Source: Novilysobacter_A longmucuonensis | Lineage (GTDB): Bacteria > Pseudomonadota > Gammaproteobacteria > Xanthomonadales > Xanthomonadaceae | Length of the DNA: 64,000 bases | Assembly: GCF_046600735.1 (NCBI RefSeq) | Contig: NZ_JBJMAW010000002.1 | Span: 389,497-453,496 of the forward strand | Reading direction: 5' to 3' | In this document: one piece after another, positions 34,340-42,526 of the stretch | Position numbering within the stretch: the first letter of the stretch is position 1 | Layout of the letters: the number at the start of each line of letters is the position of its first letter | Notes under the pieces: generated by a model | The model's input: only the letters and a program-made list of their open reading frames with translations | Databases searched by the model: none | Told to the model about the DNA's origin: nothing | Made by a program: the position numbers and the translations under genes

Positions 34340-35947
34340 TCAGTCGTGTGGTGTTGTGTCAATGGTGGTCGGCTCGTCGTGCAGCACCTGCGCTTCAAAG
34401 CCGTAGTCCCACTGATCGAAGTACAGGTTGCCGCCGCTCCACTCGACCTCTCCGCGTTGGGAGTCGACGGTTTCGGAACGGAAGTGTCGTTTGGCGGGCT
34501 GCAGATCGCGGCCGTAGTCGTCGTTGAAGGCGATGCGATAGGCGTCCAGCCCGCCGAGGTAGAACCATTCCAGGCTGGCGCCGTTGGCGTCGGTGGCGCC
34601 TTCGAAGCGGCCCGTGGTGACATCCATCGGCACCCAGCCGTAGGGCGCCAGGTACAGCCAGCCCCAGTCGTGCAGGTTCCAGTAACCGTCCTCGCCATAG
34701 ACCATGCCCGACTGCCAGCGCGCCGGGATGCCGTTGAGGCGCAGCAGTGTCATCAGCAGCAGGGTCTGTTGGCCACAGTCGGCATGGCCGGCGTGCAGCG
34801 CGTGGTCGCTGATGTTGGAGATGGTGGAGTACTCGCGCGCGCCGGCCCACGGAATCCGGTCGACGGCGGCAAAAAGCTTCTGCGCGATCCGGTACGGATC
34901 GGTCTCATCGCCGACCACCTGGCGCGAGAAAGCGCGCAGCGCCGGAGTGAACACGATGTGCGGCGGCCGTTCGCCGAGGTGCTGCGCGAGTTCGGCCGTG
35001 GCCGGCGCCGGCTGCACTTGTTCCGGATCGATCCCGAAGTAGCGCGCGAAGAGGGTCAACTCGTAACTGATCGAGAATTCGGTCGGCTGCCCGGCCTGCG
35101 CGGGCGCTTCCAGATAGACCGTGCGCTGCGCGGCCGATTCGGGTGCGACCACTGCCGCGGCGGGCATGCTGTGGGCCGGCATGCTGCCGCCAGCGATGCT
35201 GTCGAGCAGACTGATGTCCTCCTGCTGGCCGGAGATCGCACGCGGGAACGGGATCCAGGCCCGCACCGTTTCGCCCGGCGGTACCGCGTCGGCGTCAAGC
35301 GTGAGCGTCTGGCTGACCCGTACCCGCCGCGGCAGCACGCTGGTGGTGCCGCTGGCCAGTGCCTGCGCGCGTACCGCGGCGTGGTGCGCGTTGACCGACT
35401 CCATCGGACCTTCGCTGAAGGGAGTCTGCTCGGCGCGGCGCGCGGCGGCCTGCGGGCTCAGGCGGAACAGGTTCGGCACCGCGCGGCTGAAGTACAGCGT
35501 GCGGCCATCGATCACGCGGTGCTCCAGCAGCCCGGCCTGCTTCCATTGCGAGAATTCGGTGTCCTGGAGGTCCGGGACCAGTTCGCGCAGGCGCCCGAGC
35601 ACCTCCTCCTGACTGCGGTGGAAGTCGATCAGGATGCGACGCATGCGTTCACGTTCGAACGCCAGTGCGGTGCGGGTGTCGCCGCGGGTGTCGACTTGCG
35701 CGAGGCTGGCGGTGATCGCCGCTTCGGCCGCCGCGAAATCGCCGGCATCGACCAGCGCCCTGACCTGGTCCGCCCTGTCGCCCGCGGCATCGCCGGCCGG
35801 CACGCCACCGGCGCCGAGCAGCAGCGCCAGCAGCAGCGCCAACGCACCGGCGCCGCGCCAGCCGCGAGCGGTCGAGACAAGGGCTTGCACCGTGTCCAAG
35901 CGTATTGCGTCCCCGTTTAGAAACCCACCTGTGGCGCTGTGTAGCAT
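34340..35947 (-). CDS. Exported transglutaminase-like (papain-fold) protein
   Basis: 535 residues. N-terminal hydrophobic segment (GAGALALLLALLLGAGGVPAG) preceded by about 28 residues; a GTG start at 35890 would shorten this. The middle is a beta-rich domain, and from about 330 a transglutaminase core: Cys in HAGHADCGQQTLLLMTLLR, His in WNLHDWGWLYL and Asp in GWVPMDVTTG, a complete triad. Bacterial members are usually peptidases or amidases rather than cross-linkers. It ends 25 bases before the receptor gene, so the two form one unit. First gene leftward from the divergent control region. Confidence 0.88.
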   Translation of the reverse strand: MLHSATGGFLNGDAIRLDTVQALVSTARGWRGAGALALLLALLLGAGGVPAGDAAGDRADQVRALVDAGDFAAAEAAITASLAQVDTRGDTRTALAFERERMRRILIDFHRSQEEVLGRLRELVPDLQDTEFSQWKQAGLLEHRVIDGRTLYFSRAVPNLFRLSPQAAARRAEQTPFSEGPMESVNAHHAAVRAQALASGTTSVLPRRVRVSQTLTLDADAVPPGETVRAWIPFPRAISGQQEDISLLDSIAGGSMPAHSMPAAAVVAPESAAQRTVYLEAPAQAGQPTEFSISYELTLFARYFGIDPEQVQPAPATAELAQHLGERPPHIVFTPALRAFSRQVVGDETDPYRIAQKLFAAVDRIPWAGAREYSTISNISDHALHAGHADCGQQTLLLMTLLRLNGIPARWQSGMVYGEDGYWNLHDWGWLYLAPYGWVPMDVTTGRFEGATDANGASLEWFYLGGLDAYRIAFNDDYGRDLQPAKRHFRSETVDSQRGEVEWSGGNLYFDQWDYGFEAQVLHDEPTTIDTTPHD

Positions 35948-36183
35948 GGCGCTGGACAGCGGTCAATAATTTATTCTTAATACTCGTGCTATAAGAATGA
36001 CTTATTCTGCACTGCACAACCGCGCTGCACGACCATGCGCGATGGGGAACGGCAAGGGATGATGATCCGACACGCACGCCCGAAGATCCGGCGCGCCCCG
36101 GGGCGCACCGGCCAGGGCAAGCCGAACCAGGCCGCGCCGGAGGCCGTCGTGTCGAACCCCCATCGCACTGAGCAGGTGAACCC
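35948..36183. promoter_or_regulatory. Divergent control region with AT-rich operator-like palindrome
   Basis: 236 bases between the leftward transglutaminase/receptor operon and the rightward NlpC/P60 operon. An AT-rich island at 35961-36010 stands out in this GC-rich DNA. It holds ATTCTTA and TAAGAAT (35973-35979 and 35992-35998) as a spaced palindrome, and TTATTCT occurs twice as a direct repeat (35971 and 36002), 31 bases apart. TATAAG at 35990 could be a rightward -10 box. I propose it as the target of the RpiR-family regulator at 38991. A shared promoter is well supported; the binding protein is inferred. Confidence 0.55.
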
Positions 36184-37686
36184 ATGCGACTGCCCTTGCT
36201 GCACTTGAACCGCGTACGTTCGGACCGCGCGCGATCGCCGGTCCCCGCGCTCGCCGCCGCCTCCCTGGGAGCGGCGGCGCTGCTGCTGCTGGCGTTTGCC
36301 GGCGCACCGCTGCACGCGCGCCAGCCGCACGCCGCCGATTGGATGCCGGTGCCGGTGCACGGCGTCATCGGGATCGAGCAGCAGCACCTCACGCCACGGT
36401 TCTGGATCGACCGCCTGGAACAAACCGGTTCCGAGCGGGTCGACCCAGTGCTGCTCGACCGCGCCGGGATCGCCGCACAGAACGACCGTCTGCAACGGCT
36501 CGATGGGTCGATGTACGACCTGCGCGCCGTGCCCGCCGAACTCGATCAGGCGCGGGTGCGCGGCTGGATCGAGGCGCTGTCGAAGCGGCCGACCTCGGAA
36601 CGCTGGGACGTCGACGGCGTCCCGGTGCCGGCGGCGACACTGGATGCCATGGTCGACAACCTCGCGCTGAATGCGATTCCGCAAACTCGCCCGACCGGAT
36701 ACGGCCTGGTCGTGCGTCGCGCCGCGCTACGCGGCTTCCCGACCGCGCAACGCATGTTCAGCCGCCGCGGCGAAACCGACATCGACCGGCTGCAGGAAAG
36801 CGCGCTGTTCCCGGGCACCCCGGTGCTGATCGCGCACGAGAGTGCCGATGGTGACTGGCTGTTCGTGCTCAGTCCGCGCTACGCGGCATGGATCGAGAGG
36901 GCGCACGTGGCCGAGGGCAGCCGCGAGGAGGTGTTCGGGTATGCCGACCAGGCGCCCTACCGCGTCATCACCGGCGCCACCGAGCGCACCGTGTACACCC
37001 GCGAGGCGCCGCGCGTGTCGCAGCTGCAGCTCGAGATGGGCGTGCGCGTGCCGCTGGCGGAGGTCGCGCCGGACGAGCCGGTCAATGGCCAGCACCCCTA
37101 TACCTCGCATGTCCTGAAACTGCCGGTGCGCGAGCCCGACGGCTCGGTGGCGTTCTCCCCCGCGCTGCTGCCCCGGCGCGCCGACAGCGCTGCCGACTAT
37201 CTGCCGCTGACCCCGGCCAATTTGATCGGGCAGGGCTTCAAGTTCCTCGGCGAGCGCTATGGCTGGGGCCACGCCTACGATGCGCGCGACTGCAGCGGCT
37301 TCGTCTCGGAGGTCTACCGCAGCATGGGCGTGCAGCTGCCGCGCAACACCAGCGACCAGGCGGTGAGCCCGGCGTTCGACCACACGACGTTTGGCGACGC
37401 GCCCGGCGGCGCGGCCCGCGAGGCGGCGGTCGCCGAGCTGCAGGTCGGCGACCTGGTCTACATCCCCGGCCACGTGATGATGGTGATCGGCCATGTCGAC
37501 GGCGCGCCCTACGTGATCCACGACACCAACGGCGGCAACTACCTGGGCGCCGACGGCAGCCTGGTGGGAATGCAGCTCAACGGCGTGGCCGTGACCCCGT
37601 TGTTGCCGATGATGTTCAACGAGCGCGAGCGCTATGTGGACCGCATGACCAGCGTGGTGCGGGTACATGGTGGAGCGCGGGAATGA
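36184..37686 (+). CDS. SH3b-NlpC/P60 endopeptidase (gamma-D-Glu-diaminopimelate type)
   Basis: 500 residues. Signal segment (about 20-46), an N-terminal helical NlpC/P60-associated region, two SH3-like domains (about 165-320) and a C-terminal NlpC/P60 domain with Cys370 (DARDCSGFVSEVYRSMG), His430 (IPGHVMMVIG) and His446 (YVIHDTNGG), the full triad. This architecture is that of gamma-D-glutamyl-L-diaminopimelate endopeptidases such as Bacillus YkfC, which act on free muropeptides with an N-terminal L-Ala. The following gene encodes the matching dipeptide epimerase, as in ykfC-ykfB. Probably periplasmic. Confidence 0.92.
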   Translation: MRLPLLHLNRVRSDRARSPVPALAAASLGAAALLLLAFAGAPLHARQPHAADWMPVPVHGVIGIEQQHLTPRFWIDRLEQTGSERVDPVLLDRAGIAAQNDRLQRLDGSMYDLRAVPAELDQARVRGWIEALSKRPTSERWDVDGVPVPAATLDAMVDNLALNAIPQTRPTGYGLVVRRAALRGFPTAQRMFSRRGETDIDRLQESALFPGTPVLIAHESADGDWLFVLSPRYAAWIERAHVAEGSREEVFGYADQAPYRVITGATERTVYTREAPRVSQLQLEMGVRVPLAEVAPDEPVNGQHPYTSHVLKLPVREPDGSVAFSPALLPRRADSAADYLPLTPANLIGQGFKFLGERYGWGHAYDARDCSGFVSEVYRSMGVQLPRNTSDQAVSPAFDHTTFGDAPGGAAREAAVAELQVGDLVYIPGHVMMVIGHVDGAPYVIHDTNGGNYLGADGSLVGMQLNGVAVTPLLPMMFNERERYVDRMTSVVRVHGGARE

Positions 37687-37891
37687 GGAGCGGGAGCGAA
37701 TCCACCGAGGCAGGGATCAGAGGACGGGGGACCCGGAACGGATCGATCACGACGCCTGATCGGCGCGGATCCATAGGGTTCCACCACTCCGCTCTCACCG
37801 CGCACCCAAGCGTTTCCCGCTCGCTGCTCCCCATTCCCAGCTCCCCTCTGTCCGCCCGCAGCGCCCACTCCTTCCCCGCTGATCACCATCC

Positions 37892-38986
37892 ATGAAAATC
37901 ACCAACATCCAGTTCGGCATGCTGCGGGTCCCGTTGAAGACGCCGTTCAAGACCGCGCTGCGCACCGTCGACACGGTCGAGGACATCGTGGTGATGGTGC
38001 ATACCGACAGCGGCCATATCGGCTACGGCGAGGCGCCCGCCACCGCGGTGATCACCGGCGATACCCACGGCTCGATAGTGGAAGCGATCCGGTACTACCT
38101 CACCCCGCGCCTGATCGGCGAGGACATCGCCGACCTCAACCGCATCACCGGCCTGATCCAGGCGTCGATGGAAAAGAACTCCAGCGCCAAGGCCGCCGTC
38201 GAGATCGCGGTCTACGACCTGTTCGCCCAGCTCTATGGCGCGCCGGTATACAAGCTGCTCGGTGGCGGCGACCCGGTCATCACCACCGACATCACCATCA
38301 GCGTCGACTACATCGACAAGATGGTGGCCGATTCGATCAGCGCGGTGGACCGCGGGTTCGAGTCGCTGAAGATCAAGGTCGGCAAGGACATCGGCGTCGA
38401 CATCGAACGCATCAAGGCGATCTACGCCGCGGTGGAGAACCGCGCCCTGCTGCGGCTGGACGCCAACCAGGGCTGGACCGCCAAGCAGGCGGTGTACGCG
38501 ATCCAGACACTGGAGGACGCCGGGGTGCGGTTGGAGCTGGTCGAGCAGCCGGTCAAGGCGCAGGATGTGGAAGGCATGCGCTACGTCACCGAGCGCGTGC
38601 ATACCCCGATCATGGCCGACGAGAGCGTGTTCGGCCCGATGCAGGTGATCGAGCTGATCCGCATGCGCGCGGCCGACATCATCAACATCAAGCTGATGAA
38701 GACCGGCGGCATCTCCAACGCGATCCGGATTGCCGACATCGCGGCGATGCACGGGGTCGAGTGCATGATCGGCTGCATGCTCGAGACCAGCATCAGCGTG
38801 GCCGCGGCGGTGCACGTGGCGGTGGCCAAGAGCGACGCGATCACCAAGATCGATCTGGACGGGCCCTCGCTGTGCCAGTTCAATCCGGTGGTCGGGGGCG
38901 TTATCTTCAACGAATCGGAAATCACCGTGACCGATGCGCCGGGGCTGGGCATCCGCGAGATCCACGGCATGGAAACCATCGCATGA
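37892..38986 (+). CDS. L-Ala-D/L-Glu epimerase (enolase superfamily)
   Basis: 364 residues of the dipeptide-epimerase branch. Catalytic Lys pair SLKIKVG (Lys160, Lys162), metal ligands Asp190 (LDANQGW), Glu218 (VEQPV) and Asp243 (ADES), catalytic Lys267 (NIKLMKTGG), and IDLDGP near the C-terminus, the DxD that binds the dipeptide amino group. It converts L-Ala-D-Glu to L-Ala-L-Glu so that ordinary peptidases can finish degradation of murein peptides. No signal peptide: cytoplasmic. It follows the NlpC/P60 gene by 205 bases and precedes the RpiR gene by 4. Confidence 0.92.
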   Translation: MKITNIQFGMLRVPLKTPFKTALRTVDTVEDIVVMVHTDSGHIGYGEAPATAVITGDTHGSIVEAIRYYLTPRLIGEDIADLNRITGLIQASMEKNSSAKAAVEIAVYDLFAQLYGAPVYKLLGGGDPVITTDITISVDYIDKMVADSISAVDRGFESLKIKVGKDIGVDIERIKAIYAAVENRALLRLDANQGWTAKQAVYAIQTLEDAGVRLELVEQPVKAQDVEGMRYVTERVHTPIMADESVFGPMQVIELIRMRAADIINIKLMKTGGISNAIRIADIAAMHGVECMIGCMLETSISVAAAVHVAVAKSDAITKIDLDGPSLCQFNPVVGGVIFNESEITVTDAPGLGIREIHGMETIA

Positions 38987-38990
38987 CCTC

Positions 38991-39929
38991 ATGTCGCCAC
39001 TGATCAAGGCCCCGCTGGTGAAGGCACCGTCGCCCCGGACACCGCTGCTCAAGAGCTTCTTGGTGAAGACACCGCTGGTCACCACACCACTGGTCAGAAT
39101 CCGCGCCGAGCGCGACCAGATGTCGGCGATCGAGCGCCGCATTGCCGACTTCGTGCTCGAAAATGCGCAACTGCTGCGCGACTACTCCTCCCAGCAACTG
39201 GCCAATGCGCTGGGGATCAGCCAATCGAGTGTAGTCAAGTTCTGCCAGAAACTCGGCTTCAAGGGTTACCCGGACCTCAAGTACTCCATCGGCGAGGCGA
39301 TCGCCCGCGCCGACAATGGCGACGCCCTGGAGATTGCCACCGCCAGCGATGCCGATCCGCACGCGGCGATGGCCGACGACCTGTGGCGCAGCAAGACCGA
39401 GGCCGAGGAGGAAACCCGCTCGATCAACCCGGCCGAAGCGATCACCGCGGTCGCAACGGCCCTCGGCAAGGCCGGCACGGTGTTCATCATCGGCCTGGGC
39501 GAGGACGACATCCACGCGCGCGCGTTCGCGCTGAAACTGTCACTGCTTGGCATCCGCACCGTGCGCAATTTCGACACCGCGCACATGGCCGCGAGCGTAT
39601 CGGCCGCCGGTCCGGGCGATGTGCTGCTGGTGTTCTCCGAACACGGCAAGCAGCCCGCGCTGTGCCACATCAGCCGCTATTTCCGCGAACGCCGCGGCAC
39701 CGTGGTCACCGTGACCCGCCACACCTCCAATCCGCTGCGGGCCCATGCCGATGCCTCGCTGCTGGTCTCGGCGCACGACGAGCGCCCGCACATCGAGCCG
39801 CTGCTCTACCACTGCGCGCTGCAGCACCTGCTGGACCGGCTGTTCGTGCTGCTGTGCGAGGACCGCGGCGGTCGCCACGAACAACTGCGCGCCAACCTGG
39901 CGCGAATCCAGCCGATGCTGGAGCCCTGA
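38991..39929 (+). CDS. RpiR/MurR-family regulator with HTH and SIS domains
   Basis: 312 residues from ATG 38991. After an unusual repetitive N-terminus (residues 3-37, seven pentapeptides such as PLIKA, PLVKA, PLVTT) come the HTH_6 domain (AIERRIADFVLEN to SQSSVVKFCQKLGFKGYPDLK) and a SIS sugar-phosphate domain (about 140-270, with GTVFIIGLGEDD). E. coli MurR in this family senses MurNAc-6-phosphate; here a murein-derived ligand is plausible. Probably cotranscribed with the epimerase (4-base gap). Homologues start directly at PLIKIRxERDQM, so the extra residues are a local expansion. Confidence 0.9.
   Translation: MSPLIKAPLVKAPSPRTPLLKSFLVKTPLVTTPLVRIRAERDQMSAIERRIADFVLENAQLLRDYSSQQLANALGISQSSVVKFCQKLGFKGYPDLKYSIGEAIARADNGDALEIATASDADPHAAMADDLWRSKTEAEEETRSINPAEAITAVATALGKAGTVFIIGLGEDDIHARAFALKLSLLGIRTVRNFDTAHMAASVSAAGPGDVLLVFSEHGKQPALCHISRYFRERRGTVVTVTRHTSNPLRAHADASLLVSAHDERPHIEPLLYHCALQHLLDRLFVLLCEDRGGRHEQLRANLARIQPMLEP
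38997..39101 (+). repeat. Seven-fold 15-bp tandem repeat inside the RpiR-type gene
   Basis: Seven in-frame 15-base units (CCACTGATCAAGGCC, CCGCTGGTGAAGGCA, and so on) encode PLIKA PLVKA PSPRT PLLKS FLVKT PLVTT PLVRI. Units 3 and 5 are the most diverged. The array is immediately upstream of the conserved family start. Confidence 0.9.
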
Positions 39930-39950
39930 TGTCGCCTTTTTTGTGCTTCA

Positions 39951-40056
39951 TCCTTTGGAAAAGGAGGGTTGGGGAGGATTTGCTGTCGCTGTTGCTGTTC
40001 ATGACCTGCAGAGCAAGAGCAAATCCCCGCTGTCCCCCCTTTTCCAAAGGGGGGAC
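39951..40056. repeat. MITE-like element with terminal inverted repeats
   Basis: CCTTTGGAAAAGGAGGGTTG and GGATTTGCT at the left are mirrored by AGCAAATCC and CCCCCCTTTTCCAAAGG at the right, over about 100 bases without coding potential. It sits between the RpiR-type and YkuD-type genes. Confidence 0.6.
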
Positions 40057-40084
40057 TTCACAACCCGCTTCCAGGATGCGCTGC

Positions 40085-40858
40085 ATGCCGAATACACCCA
40101 CTGACCGCCTTTCCCTGCTGCTCACACTGGCCCTGCTCGTGCTGGCCGGCTGCGCCCACCCGCGCGGCGAGCCTGCCGCGTCGCCACGCTGGGCCGCCAC
40201 CCGGCAACTGGTGCTGGTCACCGTACCCGGCTGGGACAGCGCCCAGGGCACCCTGCACCGCTACGAGCGCGACGCGGGTGCATGGCGTGAGCTTGGCTCG
40301 TCCACACCGGTCACCATCGGCCGCTCTGGCGCCGCCTGGGGCCTGGGCCTGCATGACGCCCAGGCCGATGGCCCGGTCAAGCGCGAAGGCGACGGCCGCG
40401 CGCCGGCCGGGGTGTTCGCGATCGGCCCGGCGTTCGGCTACGCCGCCACCGCCGACACCGCGCTGCGCTACACGCCGATGCAGGCGTCGCACTACTGCAT
40501 CGATGTCAGCGACTCGCCGCTGTACAACCGCATCGTCGATGCGGACGAGGTCGGCGACGGGGCGGTCGAAGGCTCGACCGAACCGATGCGTCGTGACCTG
40601 CACGCCGGCGGCGACCAGCGCTACCGGCTCGGCTTCGTGATCGAGCACAACGCCGTCGCGCAGGCTGGCGCGGGCAGTTGCATCTTCGCGCACCTGTGGA
40701 AATCCCCCGACGCCGCGACCGCCGGCTGCACCGCGATGGACCCCGCGGCTATGGACGCATTGCTGGCGTGGTTGCAGCCGGCGCGGCGGCCGGTCTTCGT
40801 GCTGCTGCCTGAGCATGAATACGATCGCTTGAAGGACGCATGGCATCTGCCCCGGTGA
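40085..40858 (+). CDS. YkuD (L,D-transpeptidase fold) lipoprotein
   Basis: 257 residues from ATG 40085 with AGGA 9 bases upstream. Lipoprotein signal LLTLALLVLAG-C (Cys near 22). The catalytic-domain signature is GSCIFAHLWKSPDAATAGCTAMDP, with the family His (AHLW) and Cys (AGCTAM). GDGRAPAGVFAIGPAFGY is the usual YkuD beta-strand segment. Whether it makes 3-3 cross-links, attaches proteins, or cleaves peptides cannot be told. Its place in the island suggests a role on muropeptides or remodelling during scavenging. Confidence 0.85.
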   Translation: MPNTPTDRLSLLLTLALLVLAGCAHPRGEPAASPRWAATRQLVLVTVPGWDSAQGTLHRYERDAGAWRELGSSTPVTIGRSGAAWGLGLHDAQADGPVKREGDGRAPAGVFAIGPAFGYAATADTALRYTPMQASHYCIDVSDSPLYNRIVDADEVGDGAVEGSTEPMRRDLHAGGDQRYRLGFVIEHNAVAQAGAGSCIFAHLWKSPDAATAGCTAMDPAAMDALLAWLQPARRPVFVLLPEHEYDRLKDAWHLPR

Positions 40859-40931
40859 ACACTCTGGTCGCTGCCCGGCGATGTGAGCGAACGAGCGCCC
40901 TCGTGTTCCTTCGAGTCGCCGCGGACACAGC

Positions 40932-40953
40932 AGCCGAGCAAGCTCGGCTCTAC
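40932..40953. repeat. Single GTAG repeat arm
   Basis: AGCCGAGCAAGCTCGGCTCTAC, one arm of the family at 19719-19742. Confidence 0.75.
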
Positions 40954-41009
40954 GCATTGCCTGCGCGCTCCTGGCGCCGCTCGACCCAACCTCACCACGA
41001 GACCTGCGC

Positions 41010-42272
41010 ATGTCGATGACCTCCCGTGTCCTGCTCGCCCTGGTCCTGGGCGCCCTGGTCGGCCTCGCCCTGGCATGGGGCGACGCCGCGCTGGCGGTGC
41101 GCGTGGCCGATGCGGTGCAGCCGATCGGCCGGCTGTGGCTCAACGCGCTGCAGATGACGGTGGTGCCGCTGGTGCTGTCGCTGGTGGTGGTGGGGGTAAC
41201 CACGGCCAGCGACGCGGCGGCGTCGGGGCGCACCGCGCGCCGCGCGATCGGCGTGTTCGTCGCGCTGCTGGGCATGGCCGCGCTGTTCGCCGCGATCGCC
41301 GCACCCGGCCTGCTGTCGCTGGTGCCGCACGACCCGGCACTGGCCGCGGCATTGGGCGGTGCGCTGTCCGGATCGCCGTTGGAGCCGGTCGCCGCGGCGG
41401 CGCCAGCCAGCTGGGCCGACTGGGTCACCGGCATCATTCCCAGCAACGCGATCGCCGCCGCCGCGGAGAGCGCGATGCTGCCACTGGTGGTGTTCGCGCT
41501 GTTCTTCGGATTCGCGCTGACCCGGATCGGGGCCGCCCGGCGCACGCTGGTGGTGGAGTTCTTCCAGGGCATCAGCGAGGCGATGATCGTGATCGTGCGC
41601 TGGGTGCTGTGGGCCGCGCCGGTGGGCGTGTTCGCGCTGATCCTCTCGGTCTGCGCGCGCTCGGGACTGAGCATGCTGAGCGCGCTGGGCCTCTACATCG
41701 CACTGCAATGCCTGCTGTACCTGGCGGTGACCGCGGCAATGCTGCTGGTGGCACTGATCTGGGGCGGCGAACCGATCCGGCGTTTCGCCGTGGCCATCGT
41801 GCCGGCCCAGGTAGTCGCCGCGAGCACCCAGTCGTCACTGGCATCGCTGCCGGCCATGCTGGAATCGGCCAATCGCCGGCTCGGGTATTCGCCGCAGGTC
41901 ACCGCGCTGGTCTTGCCGATGGCGGTCACGCTGTTTCGCATCACCAGCCCGGTGCAATACATCAGCGCCGCCGCGTTCATCGCCTGGGCCTACGGCATCG
42001 AGCTGGGCGCAGCGCAGTTGGCAGCCGGCGCGGCGCTGGCGGTGGTGGTGAGCCTGGGCTCGGTCGGGCTGCCCGGGCAGGTCAGCTTCATGGCGACCAA
42101 CCTGCCGGTCGCGCAGGCGATGGGGCTGCCGGTCGCCCCGCTGGGGCTGCTGCTGGCGGTGGACACCATCCCGGACGTGTTCGCGACCCTGGGCAACGTC
42201 ACCGCCGATCTGACCGCGACCAGTGTGGTGGCAAGGCGCATGCCGGCGGCGCCCGCGGCCGATTCACCGTAG
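41010..42272 (+). CDS. DAACS-family cation symporter with altered substrate site
   Basis: 420 residues with about eight membrane helices and two re-entrant hairpins, homologous to GltP/DctA. The HP1 serine-rich motif is ASTQSSLASLP. In TM7 the usual N(M/L)DGT is replaced by FRITS (within VTLFRITSPVQYIS). In TM8 the Arg that holds the substrate side-chain carboxylate in GltPh-type carriers is Ala (DVFATLGNVTAD in place of DxxRTxxN). The substrate is therefore probably not an acidic amino acid; a neutral amino acid or small peptide fits better. Last gene of the rightward arm. Its TAG stop is the head of a GTAG repeat. Confidence 0.87.
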   Translation: MSMTSRVLLALVLGALVGLALAWGDAALAVRVADAVQPIGRLWLNALQMTVVPLVLSLVVVGVTTASDAAASGRTARRAIGVFVALLGMAALFAAIAAPGLLSLVPHDPALAAALGGALSGSPLEPVAAAAPASWADWVTGIIPSNAIAAAAESAMLPLVVFALFFGFALTRIGAARRTLVVEFFQGISEAMIVIVRWVLWAAPVGVFALILSVCARSGLSMLSALGLYIALQCLLYLAVTAAMLLVALIWGGEPIRRFAVAIVPAQVVAASTQSSLASLPAMLESANRRLGYSPQVTALVLPMAVTLFRITSPVQYISAAAFIAWAYGIELGAAQLAAGAALAVVVSLGSVGLPGQVSFMATNLPVAQAMGLPVAPLGLLLAVDTIPDVFATLGNVTADLTATSVVARRMPAAPAADSP

Positions 42273-42334
42273 GGCGGGTTTTCAACCCGCCGACCGGCAC
42301 CGTGGCACCCACGGCGGGCCAAGACCCGCCCTAC
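42269..42334. repeat. Inverted GTAG repeat pair
   Basis: GTAGGGCGGGTTTTCAACCC at the left and GGGCCAAGACCCGCCCTAC at the right. The TAG at 42270-42272 ends the symporter gene. Same family as 12444-12518. Confidence 0.85.
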
Positions 42335-42526
42335 GTCACTGTTCCGGTGATCCGCCACGCTCGGCAAGGCCGCCGTCCACAGCGTGTGCCGAAGGTCACT
42401 TGACGCTGCCGGGTCCGGCCAGCAGAGTCGATGCGGGTCGATTTTCTTCTCCTCATATCTGTATCTGTGCGTCCGCCGCCGTCGATGGTGGCGATGCGCC
42501 GCAGGCCGTACCGCTGGAGCATCACG

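Noticed and set aside
31540..34527. A 995-codon open frame on the plus strand
   Set aside because: It runs antisense to the TonB receptor gene, whose protein is clearly recognisable. Long antisense frames are expected in such GC-rich coding DNA.
34315..34698. Upstream in-frame extension of the TonB receptor
   Set aside because: The real start is ATG 34314 with a purine-rich ribosome site and a signal peptide; the extension lies inside the transglutaminase gene.
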